DNA of 64,000 nt from Actinopolyspora saharensis (GTDB lineage Bacteria; Actinomycetota; Actinomycetes; Mycobacteriales; Pseudonocardiaceae): the NCBI RefSeq assembly GCF_900100925.1, contig NZ_FNKO01000002.1, positions 1,488,001-1,552,000 of the forward strand, written 5' to 3'. The notes below the pieces were generated by a model. It saw nothing but the letters and a program-made list of their open reading frames with translations. It was not told the origin of the DNA and did no database searches. Made by a program: the position numbers and the translations under genes. This document shows, piece after piece, positions 55,616-64,000 of the stretch. Within the stretch, counting starts at the first letter, position 1. Each line of letters begins with the position of its first letter.

Positions 55616-56366
55616 ACTCCCGGGCCAGCTCGACCAGCATCGACTCGAACAGCCTGCCCGCCTGGCTGACGTCGAAGGGGAACTGCTCGAACACCTCCAG
55701 CGCCACCTGCCCGTACAGCCGGGCCCACCAGCGCAGCAGCAGGTAGACGGCCTCGGCGCTGAGCGCCTCCCGCGGCATCTCGATGCCCTCGTTGGCGAAG
55801 GCCTCGACCAGGTCCCTCCTGCTGTCGCCCAGCCCGTCCCGCAGCTCCTCGGGGATGTGCGCGGGGGGTGACTCGGCCACCCCCTCGGCCATCAGCGGCC
55901 CGGCCACCTTGAGGAAGACGCTGCCCAGCTCGTCGCGGCGGGGCGTCTCCTGCCCGCGGGTCGTGCCGTTCTCGCCGCGCCGTTCGCCGTTCGCCCGCTT
56001 GCGCGGTGCCTTGGCCGCGGGGGTGGCGAACACGAGGGCGAACTCGCGCGGGTGGGCCAGCGCCCACCACCGGAACCCCCGGCACACGGCGAGCACCTTG
56101 TTCAGGTGGTCCTCCGCCTGCGCGGGCATGCTCGCGGTGAGCTCCGCGGACAGGTCCCCGCAGATGTCCTCGCGGAGCCGGGAGAGCAGCTCCTCGCGGG
56201 AGGCGTAGTAGCGGTACAGCGCCGGGGCCGTGATGCCCAGCTCCCGCGCGATGGCGCGCAGGGTCACCGCTTCCTGCCCCTCCCGGACCAGCAGCTCGCG
56301 CGCGTGCCTGCGGATGTCGGACTCCGTGGCGGCTCGGGACTGCTCACGCCGAGTGACTTCGTTCAT
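55593..56366 (-). CDS. TetR-family repressor of the divergent MMPL transporter
   Basis: 257 aa. The N-terminal helix-turn-helix reads ARELLVREGQEAVTLRAIAR, then ELGITAPALYRYYASREELL. The C-terminal ligand domain is of the WHG type (GFRWWALAHPREFALVFATP, then VYLLLRWWARLYGQVALEVF), with a basic low-complexity insert (about residues 118-145). It is divergent from the MMPL gene, and a perfect palindrome lies between them. Autorepression and control of the transporter are inferred from this arrangement. Confidence 0.92.
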   Translation of the reverse strand: MNEVTRREQSRAATESDIRRHARELLVREGQEAVTLRAIARELGITAPALYRYYASREELLSRLREDICGDLSAELTASMPAQAEDHLNKVLAVCRGFRWWALAHPREFALVFATPAAKAPRKRANGERRGENGTTRGQETPRRDELGSVFLKVAGPLMAEGVAESPPAHIPEELRDGLGDSRRDLVEAFANEGIEMPREALSAEAVYLLLRWWARLYGQVALEVFEQFPFDVSQAGRLFESMLVELARESGLTCSG

Positions 56367-56386
56367 GGGTCACTCCATCGGGTGCT

Positions 56387-56408
56387 TGTAACGGCTGTCA
56401 CCGTTACA
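56387..56408. promoter_or_regulatory. TetR operator palindrome
   Basis: TGTAACGG (56387-56394), a 6-bp spacer and CCGTTACA (56401-56408) form a perfect inverted repeat in the 122-bp divergent promoter region. A weaker related palindrome, GTAAACGCCGTTAAC, follows at 56418-56432. Confidence 0.88.
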
Positions 56409-56488
56409 GTGGTCGAAGTAAACGCCGTTAACTCAGGATCGGTGGCCGTGGCCACTGTACGGCCCGCACCACGTCGCCGGAGGTCCGC

Positions 56489-58654
56489 GTGTTCTCTTCC
56501 TGGGGATCCCTCGCCTACCGACACCGACTTCCCGTGCTGATCACGGTGCTGCTGCTCGTCGTGGCCGGTGGAATCTGGGGGCTCGGAGTGTTCGACCGCC
56601 TCGGGCAGGGCGGCTACGAGTCCCCGAACAGCGAAGCGGCCCGCGCCCAGGAGGTCGCCGCGGAAGCCCTCGGCCCCACCGGCGGCGACGTGGTCGTGCT
56701 CTACGACGTCGGTGACGGCGCGACCATCGACGACCCGGAGCTGTTCCACCGGATCCGGAGCAAGCTCGCGGAGCTGCCCGACTCCGCGGTCGACGGGATC
56801 ACCTCGTACTGGTCCACCCCCCAATCGAGCCTGGCGAACGACGACAAAACGGTCGGGCTGGCCACCATAGACCTGTCCGGGGACGAAAGCGGCAAAACTG
56901 CCTCCTACGAACGCATCGAGGGGCGGCTCGACGTCGCGGGCGCGGAGACGCACGTGGCCGGGGACGTGCCGATGCAGGCCTCGATGAACCAGCACTCCAA
57001 GCAGGACCTGGCCGTGGCCGAGGCGGTCTCGCTGCCCGTGGTGCTGGTGCTGCTGGTGATCATCTTCGGCGGGGTGGTCGCGGCCGCGCTACCGGTGCTG
57101 GTCGGCGGAGCCGCCGTGTTCGGATCGCTGGGGCTGCTGCGCCTGATCTCGCTGCTGACCGAGGTCAATACCTTCGCGGTCAACGTCGCCAGCCTGCTCG
57201 GGCTCGGACTGGCCATCGACTACGGCCTGTTCCTGGTCGGACGCTTCCGCGAGGAGCTCGCCGCGGGCGCCGGGACCGGGCAAGCGGTCCGGCGCGGCGT
57301 CAGCACCGCGGGCCGCACCGTCGCCTTCTCCGCGACCCTGCTGGTGATCGCGCTGGCGAGCCTGCTGCTCTTCCCGCAGAGCTTCCTGCGCTCGCTGGCC
57401 TACGGCGGGATGTCCGCGGTGGCGCTGGCCGCGGTGATCTCGCTGACCGTGCTGCCCGCGCTGCTCGGCGTGCTCGGGCACCGCGTGGACAAGCTGGCGG
57501 TGCCGTGGCGCGGGAAGCGGCGGGAGAGCGGGAGCGCACCCGCCCGCGGCTGGTACCGCTTCGCCGCGGCCGTCATGAAACGCCCGCTGCTCACGGCGTT
57601 GCCGATCATCGCCGTCCTGCTGCTGCTCGGCGCGCCCTTCCTCGGGACCAAGTTCGGCACCCCGGACGAGCGCGTGCTGCCGCAGGACGACCCGGCCCGG
57701 CAGGGCATCGAGAAGCTCCGCGCGGAATTCCCCGCGATGAGCGGCGACAACGTCCGGATCGTCGTGGACGGCGGTCGAACCCCGCCCGCTCAACCCGAGC
57801 TGGACCGCTACGCGCAGCGGATCTCCGAAGTGCCCGGCATCGGAGAGGTCCGGCCCGCGGGCAGCGGGGAGGGCGTGGTCGTGCTCGAAGCGGGGCTGAA
57901 CGGCGAACCGTTCGGCGAGCGCGCCAACGACGCGGTGGACGAGATCCGCTCGCTGAGCGCCCCCGCGGACAGCGAGGTGCTCGTCGGGGGGAAGACCGCG
58001 CTGAACCTGGACAGCCTGCGCGACACCGTCGACGTGCTGCCCTGGGTGGCGGCCCTGCTGGTCGGGGCCACGCTGGTGCTGATGTTCTTCGCCTTCGGCT
58101 CGGTGGTGCTGCCGATCAAGGCCGTCGTGCTCAGCGTGCTGAGCCTTTCGGCAACGTTCGGCGTGCTGACCTGGATATTCGTCGACGGGCACGGGGCGGG
58201 GCTGCTCAACGTGACCCCGGCCCCGCTGTCGGTGGGCATCGTGGTGCTGATGGCCTCGGTCGTGTTCGGGATGTCCACCGACTACGAGGTGTTCCTGCTG
58301 TCCAGGATGGTCGAGGCGCGCGAGGAGGGCGCCGCGACCCCGGATGCGGTGCGGGACGGGCTGGCCCGCACGGGCAGGATGATCACCGCTGCGGCCCTGC
58401 TGCTGATCGTGGTGACGGGGGCCTTCGCGTTCTCCAGCGTGACGATGATGCGGTTCATCGGCGTGGGGATGATCGTGGCCCTGGTGCTGGACGCCACCGT
58501 GGTGCGGATGGTCCTCGTCCCGGCGCTGCTGCGGCTGTTCGGCGACGCCTCGTGGTGGGCGCCGAGCTGGCTGCGGTGGAGGCGGCGAGCCGGCGCTTCC
58601 GGCGGTGATCCCGGAACCGACTCCGAGCAGCACCGTCCGCGGGTGCCGCGCTGA
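56489..58654 (+). CDS. MMPL-family RND transporter
   Basis: 721-aa integral membrane protein of the MmpL group of RND transporters, which export lipids or small molecules using the proton gradient. GTG start after GGAGGT. Two repeats each have one helix, a ~150-residue external domain and five helices. Characteristic motifs are GLGLAIDYGLFLVGRFREEL in the first half and ASVVFGMSTDYEVFLLSRMV in the second, the Asp-Tyr pairs forming the proton relay. A short basic and acidic tail ends the protein. Divergent TetR control suggests an inducible efflux pump. Confidence 0.95.
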   Translation: MFSSWGSLAYRHRLPVLITVLLLVVAGGIWGLGVFDRLGQGGYESPNSEAARAQEVAAEALGPTGGDVVVLYDVGDGATIDDPELFHRIRSKLAELPDSAVDGITSYWSTPQSSLANDDKTVGLATIDLSGDESGKTASYERIEGRLDVAGAETHVAGDVPMQASMNQHSKQDLAVAEAVSLPVVLVLLVIIFGGVVAAALPVLVGGAAVFGSLGLLRLISLLTEVNTFAVNVASLLGLGLAIDYGLFLVGRFREELAAGAGTGQAVRRGVSTAGRTVAFSATLLVIALASLLLFPQSFLRSLAYGGMSAVALAAVISLTVLPALLGVLGHRVDKLAVPWRGKRRESGSAPARGWYRFAAAVMKRPLLTALPIIAVLLLLGAPFLGTKFGTPDERVLPQDDPARQGIEKLRAEFPAMSGDNVRIVVDGGRTPPAQPELDRYAQRISEVPGIGEVRPAGSGEGVVVLEAGLNGEPFGERANDAVDEIRSLSAPADSEVLVGGKTALNLDSLRDTVDVLPWVAALLVGATLVLMFFAFGSVVLPIKAVVLSVLSLSATFGVLTWIFVDGHGAGLLNVTPAPLSVGIVVLMASVVFGMSTDYEVFLLSRMVEAREEGAATPDAVRDGLARTGRMITAAALLLIVVTGAFAFSSVTMMRFIGVGMIVALVLDATVVRMVLVPALLRLFGDASWWAPSWLRWRRRAGASGGDPGTDSEQHRPRVPR

Positions 58655-58838
58655 ACCCGGGCGGGGTTTTCCGGGCGCGGAGGTGGCGCGCATGCTCGGG
58701 GTGGCGGGACGTGTCGTCCGCCGAACCCGCCGGAGCGGTCCCGCCGAACGAGCACGTTCGCGCGCCTCGGGGACCATCGGGGCTTGCGGACCATCAGGGT
58801 GGGTCGTTGTGCGCGCGAGAGATGTCGGAGGTGTCCCC

Positions 58839-59204
58839 ATGGCCGAGGAGCAGCCCAACCGGGAAGGTGCTGCCGAGCAGGAGAACGCGGGCGTGCTGGT
58901 CTACAGCCGTCCCGGTTGCCCGTTCTGCACGAGTTTGCGCGCCGGTCTGCGCAAGCACGGCGTGAGTTTCGACGAGGTCAACATCTGGGAGGACGGGCAG
59001 GCCGCCGCTACCGTGCGCTCGCTGGCCGCGGGCAACGAGACGGTCCCCACCGTGGTGGTCGGTTCGTGGTCGGGGGTCAATCCCTCCGCCGAGGAGGTGC
59101 GCGCGGCCGCAGCCGAGCACGCTCCAGCCGCGCTGCCCGCCAGCGAGCCCGGGCTGGTGGACGGGACGATGCGCGCCCTCGGGCTGCGGCGCGGCGATTC
59201 CTGA
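58839..59204 (+). CDS. Glutaredoxin-like protein (mycoredoxin type)
   Basis: 121 aa from the ATG at 58839 with a GGAGGTG ribosome site. The thioredoxin fold carries a CPFC active site in VLVYSRPGCPFCTSLRAGLR, the EVNIWEDGQAAATVRSLAAG segment and the cis-proline loop NETVPTVVVGSWSGVNP. Actinobacterial glutaredoxin-like proteins of this type reduce mycothiol mixed disulfides or substrate disulfides. A ~20-residue acidic N-terminus and a ~35-residue C-terminal extension are extra to the core. Confidence 0.92.
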   Translation: MAEEQPNREGAAEQENAGVLVYSRPGCPFCTSLRAGLRKHGVSFDEVNIWEDGQAAATVRSLAAGNETVPTVVVGSWSGVNPSAEEVRAAAAEHAPAALPASEPGLVDGTMRALGLRRGDS

Positions 59205-59309
59205 CCTCCCGACCTCGCGGCGGTGGCCGCAGGGGGAGCGTGAATCCCGTGCGGGCCTCTGCTGCGGCGACCGCGCGGCAGGCGAGTCGTGCGGGAGGCG
59301 GCTTCTGGG

Positions 59310-59351
59310 GCTGGGGTCAGCCGTACGGGGGGCATTACGACCGACCCCAGC
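59310..59351 (+). terminator. Hairpin after the glutaredoxin-like gene
   Basis: GCTGGGGTC (59310-59318) pairs with GACCCCAGC (59343-59351), a 9-bp stem with a 24-nt loop, about 105 bp after the stop. Nothing else was recognised between 59205 and 59560. Confidence 0.5.
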
Positions 59352-59561
59352 GGTTGCGATCGTCGATGGCGCGATATCGACGAGCAGCAACCATCCCAGT
59401 GTGACGCGTAAGAACCCGAAAAGGATGCGGTTTTGCTCCGAATGACCCCCGATCGGGGGTGTATTCGGGAAACCACCGCCGCGCAACAGGATGATCGTGT
59501 GAAAACTTCACCCGATCACGCCCGCGGCGTGCCCGGGCCACTGTGGAATCCACCGGGGGAT

Positions 59562-59839
59562 TCATCGGGGAATCCCCCGGGAAGCCCGCTGTGGAGCGCC
59601 GCCCCAGCCGAGAGCGGCCAGCGCGGTGCTGCCCGGCGGCACGACCGCGTCGGCGGTCTCGCCCGGGTTCTTCGGGGTGGGGCTTCTTCGCGCGAGTCGG
59701 TGCGGGTGCCCGCCTCCGGGATCCGTTCCGGAGGTATCGCGCTGGTGTCGACCGGTTCGCCGAGCACGATCCGCGGGATCGCGGCGCGCGGTTGCTCCGG
59801 AGGAGTGCCCTGGGGGTTGCTCACGTTTCGTCGTGTCAT
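59562..59839 (-). pseudogene. Small gene with apparent frameshift
   Basis: On the minus strand an ATG at 59839 with a GGGTGGAGG ribosome site opens TRRNVSNPQGTPPEQPRAAI, PRIVLGEPVDTSAIPPERIP and EAGTRTDSRE. After that, coding character moves to another frame that reads NPGETADAVVPPGSTALAAL, GWGGAPQRASRGIPR and a stop at 59562. The switch lies near 59680-59690. Joined, they would give a ~93-residue unrecognised protein. It may be a frameshifted pseudogene or a sequence error. An ACTCATGAGT palindrome (59886-59895) lies in its promoter region. Confidence 0.45.
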
Positions 59840-60034
59840 GCCTCCACCCTGCTGGTCGGAACAGGGGAGCGGGATCCGTGCGGTTACTCATGAGTTACCT
59901 ATTGTCGGAGAAGCACTGCTCCGGACGAGTGAAGTAGGAACCCTTCAGTGGGGCGCCTTGTCGTTCGGTTCCGGTGGTGCGACGGTGTTTTCGAAGCGGG
60001 CGCTGGCCATCGCGGCGGCTCCGGAACGAAAGGT

Positions 60035-60048
60035 ATGGTCTAGACCAT
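60035..60048. promoter_or_regulatory. DasR-type responsive element overlapping the ptsI start
   Basis: ATGGTCTAGACCAT, a perfect palindrome whose core TGGTCTAGACCA matches the known binding site of the GntR regulator DasR. Its last two bases are the first two of the ptsI start codon. DasR controls PTS and aminosugar genes in Streptomyces and Saccharopolyspora, so direct control of ptsI is inferred. Confidence 0.85.
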
Positions 60049-61684
60049 GTTGCGATTGAGTGGTGTCGGCGTCAGCGGCGGGCAGGCCGCCGGGCCCCTC
60101 GTGCGGGTGGCCGAACCCCTGCCCGAACCGATCGCCACCCCGGCGGTCGAGAACCACGACGCCGAAGCGGCCCGGATCGGCCCGGCGGCCGAAACCGTGG
60201 CCAACGGCCTGTTCACCCGCGCCGCGGGAGTCGAGGGCGACGCGAAAGCGGTACTGGAGACCACGGCGGCCATGGCCATGGACCCGTCGCTGAGCTCCCG
60301 CGCCGAACAGCTCGTCCGCCAGAACTCGCTGCCCGCCCCGCGCGCCGTGCTGGAAGCCGCCGAGGAGTTCGCCGAGTCGCTGCGCGCCACCGGCGGCTAC
60401 CTGGCCGAACGAGTGCGCGACGTGTACGACGTGCGCGACCGGATCATCGCCGAGCTGCTCGGCGTGCAACCGCCCGGCGTTCCGCCCCTGACGGAACCGA
60501 GCGTGCTGCTGGCCCGCGACCTCGCCCCCGCCGACACCGCCGACCTCGACCCCGAGATGGTGCTGGCCCTGGTCACCGAGGAAGGCGGCCCCACCAGCCA
60601 CACGGCCATCCTCGCCCGCTCCCTGGGGATACCGGCCGTGGTCGCCGTGCGCGGGCTGCTGGCCGCGACCTCGGCCGTCGCGGCCGAGGTGGACGGCGAC
60701 GCCGGAACCCTGGAACTGTCCGAGGAGCGGATCGCGGTGCGCGCCCCCGAACGCGGCGGCGGGGAGAACTGGACCGGCACCGGCAGCACCTCGGACGGGC
60801 ACCGCGTCAAGGTCCTCGCCAACGTCGGCGCGGCCACCGACGCCACCGCCGCCGTGGCCTCCGGTGCCGAGGGCGTGGGGCTGTTCCGCACCGAGTTCTG
60901 CTACCTGGCCGTGGCGGACGAGCCGGACGTGGCGACCCAGCGCGCCGCGTACGCGGAGGTCCTCGAACCGTTCGCAGGAAAACCCGTGATCGTGCGCACC
61001 CTGGACGCGGGCGCCGACAAACCGCTCGGATTCCTCGACACCGGCAGCGAACCGAACCCGGCGCTCGGAGTCCGCGGGCTGCGGATCGCCTTCGACCGCC
61101 CGGAGGTGCTGGACCGCCAGCTGGAGGCCATCGCCGGGGCCGCCAGGGACTCCGGGGCCGAGGTCTCGGTCATGGCCCCCATGGTGGCCACTGCCGAGGA
61201 GGCCGCCTGGTTCGCCGAACGGGCCAGAGCCGCCGGAATCGCCCGTGCCGGGGTCATGGTCGAGGTCCCCGCCGTGGCCCTGGCCGCGGAGGAGCTGCTC
61301 CGGGAGGTCGACTTCGTCAGCATCGGAACGAACGACCTGGCCCAGTACACCTTCGCGGCCGACCGGCAGCTCGGCGCGCTCGCCGCGCTGAACGACCCCT
61401 GGCAACCCGCCCTGCTCCGACTCATCGGAACGCTCGGAAAGGCGGGGGTCGCGGCGGACAAACCCGTCGGGGTCTGCGGGGAGGCCGCCGCCGACCCGCT
61501 GCTGGGCCGCGTGCTCGTCGGGCTGGGCGCGAGCAGCCTGTCCATGGTCGCCACGGCAGTGCCCTCCGTGGGCTCGGCACTGGCCGGAACGTCGCTGCGG
61601 AACTGCGAGCGGGCCGCCGAGGCGGCGCTGGCCGCCCCGGACGCGGGCAGGGCACGAGCCGCCGCCCGCGACGCGCTGGAGTGA
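60047..61684 (+). CDS. ptsI: Phosphoenolpyruvate-protein phosphotransferase (PTS enzyme I)
   Basis: 545-aa general PTS enzyme that takes phosphate from PEP and passes it to HPr. The phospho-histidine is in the swivelling domain: EEGGPTSHTAILARSLGIPA. The C-terminal PEP-binding barrel shows GAEGVGLFRTEF, VIVRTLDAGADKPLGFLD, MVEVPAVALAAEELL, FVSIGTNDLAQYTFAADR and VGVCGEAAADP. It is a single gene here; HPr and crr are not in the window. The DasR-like site at the start codon suggests repression relieved by aminosugar phosphates. Confidence 0.96.
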   Translation: MLRLSGVGVSGGQAAGPLVRVAEPLPEPIATPAVENHDAEAARIGPAAETVANGLFTRAAGVEGDAKAVLETTAAMAMDPSLSSRAEQLVRQNSLPAPRAVLEAAEEFAESLRATGGYLAERVRDVYDVRDRIIAELLGVQPPGVPPLTEPSVLLARDLAPADTADLDPEMVLALVTEEGGPTSHTAILARSLGIPAVVAVRGLLAATSAVAAEVDGDAGTLELSEERIAVRAPERGGGENWTGTGSTSDGHRVKVLANVGAATDATAAVASGAEGVGLFRTEFCYLAVADEPDVATQRAAYAEVLEPFAGKPVIVRTLDAGADKPLGFLDTGSEPNPALGVRGLRIAFDRPEVLDRQLEAIAGAARDSGAEVSVMAPMVATAEEAAWFAERARAAGIARAGVMVEVPAVALAAEELLREVDFVSIGTNDLAQYTFAADRQLGALAALNDPWQPALLRLIGTLGKAGVAADKPVGVCGEAAADPLLGRVLVGLGASSLSMVATAVPSVGSALAGTSLRNCERAAEAALAAPDAGRARAAARDALE

Positions 61685-61723
61685 ACGAGCAGCCCGACGA
61701 CCCCGCGGAACCGGTCCTCGGGC

Positions 61724-61738
61724 ACCCCGCAGCGGGGT
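61724..61738. terminator. Hairpin between ptsI and the response regulator
   Basis: ACCCCGC-A-GCGGGGT, with a further CGCGGGGT at 61741-61748 able to compete, 40 bp after ptsI and between convergent genes. Confidence 0.5.
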
Positions 61739-61796
61739 CTCGCGGGGTCCTCGGTGCCGCCGGTGCGTCCGGCGTATCCGACGCCGAGGGCCCCGT

Positions 61797-62471
61797 TCAG
61801 TCCTCCTGCTGGCCCTCCTGGTCGAGTCCGTGCTCGATCGCGTAGCGGGCCAGCTCGACGCGGTTGTGCAGCTGGAGCTTGCGCAGCGTGGACTGCACGT
61901 GGTTCTCGACGGTGCGGTGCGAGATCACCAGCTTGTTCGCGATCTGGCGCGCGGTCAGCCCCTTGGCGACCTGGCGCAGCACGTCGGTCTCCCTGTCGGT
62001 GAGCTGCGGCGGCTGCGGAGCGGAGTCGTCGGGGCTGACGGCCATCCTGCGGTACTCGCCGAGCACGAGCCCGGCCAGCCCCGCCGTGAACACGGCGTCA
62101 CCGACCGCGGTGCGCCGCACCGCGTCCACCAGCTCCTCCACCGAAGCCGACTTGACCAGGTAGCCGGAAGCCCCGGCCTTGACCGCCTCCAGCACGTCGG
62201 CGTGCTCCCCGCTGGCCGAGAGCACCAGCACCCGGGTGCCCGAGATCTCCTGGGTGATCTGCCTGGTCGCCTCCACCCCGGAGGTGTCGCCGAGGTTGAG
62301 GTCCATCAGCACCACGTCGGGACGCACCGTCCGCGCGATCCGCAGCGCCGAGACGGCGTCGCCCGTGGTCGCACCAACCTCGAAGCCGCGCTCGGTGAGG
62401 TCCCGTGCGACACCGTCCCGCCAGATCGGGTGGTCGTCGACCACCATCACCGAAGTCTCCGAGCCAGTCAT
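61797..62471 (-). CDS. NarL/LuxR-family response regulator (MacR-like)
   Basis: 224 aa from the ATG at 62471. The receiver domain starts TSVMVVDDHPIWRDGVARDL, with the phosphoacceptor Asp in RPDVVLMDLNLGDTSG and Lys in GASGYLVKSASVEELVDAVR. The C-terminal LuxR helix-turn-helix is LTDRETDVLRQVAKGLTARQ, then IANKLVISHRTVENHVQSTL. It overlaps the kinase stop by 4 bp. Actinobacterial MacRS pairs have been linked to morphology and membrane proteins in Streptomyces; that role is only suggested here. Confidence 0.93.
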   Translation of the reverse strand: MTGSETSVMVVDDHPIWRDGVARDLTERGFEVGATTGDAVSALRIARTVRPDVVLMDLNLGDTSGVEATRQITQEISGTRVLVLSASGEHADVLEAVKAGASGYLVKSASVEELVDAVRRTAVGDAVFTAGLAGLVLGEYRRMAVSPDDSAPQPPQLTDRETDVLRQVAKGLTARQIANKLVISHRTVENHVQSTLRKLQLHNRVELARYAIEHGLDQEGQQED

Positions 62472-63793
62472 GCCGTCGCTCCTCCGTGCTGCCCCCGTGC
62501 CCGATCCCCGTCGTGCGCGGAATCGCCACGTTTCGTTCCGGAGCGGGGGACGTGGATCTCCCACTCGGTCCCCTCGCCCTCGGCCGTGTCCAAAGTGATC
62601 GTCCCACCCAGACTCTCCACGCGGCCACGGATCGACTGGGCCACACCCATCCTGCCCTCGGAGGCGGCCCGCTCCAACCGCCCCTCGGGGATGCCCGGGC
62701 CGTCGTCGCGGATGCTGAGCACCACCTCGTCACCGAGGTCCTCCAGCAGCAGCCAGGCCTGGGCCTGCGCCCCGGCGTGCTCCTCGACGTTGTTCAGCGC
62801 TTCCCTGGCCGCGGAGAACAGCGCCGAGGCGTCGGCGGCGGGAAGGGCGACCTTCGTGGCGGGAACGGAGACGTTGACCCGGGCGCTGTCGAGCGCCCTC
62901 AGCTGCGCTGCCAAGTCCGTGCTCCCGTTCGAGGTCTCGGCCGGACCGGTGGAGACCAGCGCGCGCAGCGCCGTCTCCTGCTCACCCGCCAGCGCGGCGA
63001 GCTCGGCGGCCTCCCCGCCCAGCTCGCGCCCGCGTCCGCGCACCCGCGCGAGCACCTGGAGCACGCTGTCGTGGATGTCGCGGGCCAGCCGCTCCCGCTC
63101 AGCCGTGGCCGCCTCGGTGCGCAGGGCACGAGCCAGCCGTTCCGTGGAGATCCGCGCCGTGTCCGAGGCCAGTCCGAGCAGCAGCCCTATGGTCACGTGC
63201 AGGATCGTGTCCATCCACATGTTGGGGTCGATGTAGCCGCGCATGGCGAAGTTGGCTGCAGCGGCGACGGCACCGCTGAGCAGGCCGCGGAACGTTCCCC
63301 ACTGCACCGCGGCCACCGTGACCATCGAGGCGTGCCAGATGGTGACCACGGTTGGCCTGCCGCTTTCCAGCTGCTGCTCGGTCAGCACCAGGTAGCACGC
63401 CGCGAACAGCGCCATGGTCACGACCTGGTCCACCGCGACGAGGAGGTCGGTCCGGCCGGAGGGTTTGCTGTAGCGCCAGAACGTGAAGCCGGTCCACAGG
63501 ATCATCCCCGCCATGACCACCACCGCGAGCGCGGGGCGCTCGTAAGCGGGGAACATGATCAAGAACCACACGAGCGCGTAGAGCAGCGCTATGACGCGGA
63601 GCCCGTTGTGCGCCCTCCACAGCGGGATCCGTCCGTCGGTGACCGTCTCCCCCGCCGCGGAATCCGAGTTCCCGGAAGCGGTCTCCGGGGTGCCGCGTGC
63701 CACGATCGTCCGTAACAACCCCGATTCCTCCTTCCGGGACGACTCACCGGTCGGCCCGCCCGTGTCCGTTCGACGACTGCCCACGCTGCCCAC
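62468..63793 (-). CDS. MacS-type sensor histidine kinase
   Basis: 441 aa from a GTG at 63793. After a ~60-residue disordered N-terminus, about six membrane helices form the sensor (VIALLYALVWFLIMFPAYER; LAVVVMAGMILWTGFTFWRY; VVTMALFAACYLVLTEQQL; and others to LHVTIGLLLGLASDTAR). The kinase part is of the HisKA_3 type: ERERLARDIHDSVLQVLARV, with the catalytic domain containing REALNNVEEHAG and LSIRDDGPGIPEGRLE and the late RMGVAQSIRGRVESLGGTIT. It pairs with the response regulator that follows on the same strand. Confidence 0.93.
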   Translation of the reverse strand: MGSVGSRRTDTGGPTGESSRKEESGLLRTIVARGTPETASGNSDSAAGETVTDGRIPLWRAHNGLRVIALLYALVWFLIMFPAYERPALAVVVMAGMILWTGFTFWRYSKPSGRTDLLVAVDQVVTMALFAACYLVLTEQQLESGRPTVVTIWHASMVTVAAVQWGTFRGLLSGAVAAAANFAMRGYIDPNMWMDTILHVTIGLLLGLASDTARISTERLARALRTEAATAERERLARDIHDSVLQVLARVRGRGRELGGEAAELAALAGEQETALRALVSTGPAETSNGSTDLAAQLRALDSARVNVSVPATKVALPAADASALFSAAREALNNVEEHAGAQAQAWLLLEDLGDEVVLSIRDDGPGIPEGRLERAASEGRMGVAQSIRGRVESLGGTITLDTAEGEGTEWEIHVPRSGTKRGDSAHDGDRARGQHGGATA

Positions 63794-64000
63794 CTTCGGA
63801 AGTCCTTTCCGGTTGACTCGCCAAGGGCTCGCTCCCTTCGACGGTTGCGCTCAACCGTGCGTTCCACCGGCGCGGGACTCGTGGAGATCCGTGAGACATC
63901 CTGCCGCAGTGCCGGAAGGAACCGCGGAGAGCCCGCAACCGTCCACGAAGCGGGACACCTCGCGAAGTCGGTGGGCAACTCCGGCTCGCGGCCGGTGTGG
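63794..64000. other. Window end, no gene recognised
   Basis: The last 207 bp lie upstream of the sensor kinase. No reading frame with family similarity or clear promoter element was found; they probably contain the kinase promoter. Confidence 0.4.

Noticed and set aside
57089..58858. 589-codon minus-strand frame opposite the MMPL gene
   Set aside because: Antisense shadow with His/Gln/Arg-rich low complexity and no domain.

Overview
This window is the replication-origin region of a high-GC actinomycete, most likely of the order Pseudonocardiales. The order dnaA-dnaN-gnd-recF-dciA-gyrB-gyrA, the divergent rpmH-rnpA-yidD-yidC-jag / rsmG-parA-parB block and the following cwlM-trxA-trxB-rsmA-sigM-murJ-DUF6049-NUDIX-pcnA block match the known actinobacterial and mycobacterial layout. 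DUF397, DUF5753, DUF3558, PPE-like and EspG-like genes are typical of Pseudonocardiales. No genus is claimed. No rRNA, tRNA, CRISPR array or insertion sequence was seen.

Layout. 1-12 kb, minus strand: gyrA (truncated by the window edge and carrying an in-frame intein), gyrB, dciA, recF, gnd, dnaN, oriC (at least 15 DnaA-box-like sequences, 9207-9667) and dnaA. 12.5-18.5 kb, plus strand: ribosomal protein L34, RNase P protein and the membrane-insertion genes, ended by a strong terminator, then rsmG-parA-parB with five parS sites, two of them inside the parA and parB reading frames. 18.8-33.5 kb, minus strand: cell-envelope and redox genes (ATP-grasp ligase, aminotransferase, CwlM, thioredoxin system, SigM with its anti-sigma factor, a pseudokinase, MurJ, DUF6049 and a NUDIX hydrolase). 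33.8-41.1 kb: pcnA, yqgE, an SdpI-like protein, an orphan AbiEi antitoxin gene between two identical 54-bp repeats, and leuS behind what looks like a leucine leader-peptide attenuator.

41-64 kb is accessory: a small zinc-finger operon divergent from an XRE/DUF5753-DUF397 pair, a secreted RTX-like calcium-binding protein with a structured leader, an LLM-class oxidoreductase, an acyl-CoA dehydrogenase, a lower-GC type VII-secretion-associated island (two DUF3558 lipoproteins, PE-like, PPE-like, EspG-like), a two-component system flanked by two small exported proteins with charged tails, a TetR/MMPL pair with a clear palindromic operator, a glutaredoxin-like protein, ptsI with a DasR-type site across its start codon, and the MacRS-type two-component pair.

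The most interesting signals are regulatory: the leaderless Leu-Leu leader peptide and terminator before leuS, the decayed AbiE locus with its intact operator, the direct repeats shared by the two promoters of the 52.5-55.5 kb two-component locus, and a mosaic of non-coding dispersed repeats lying just 3' of minus-strand genes.
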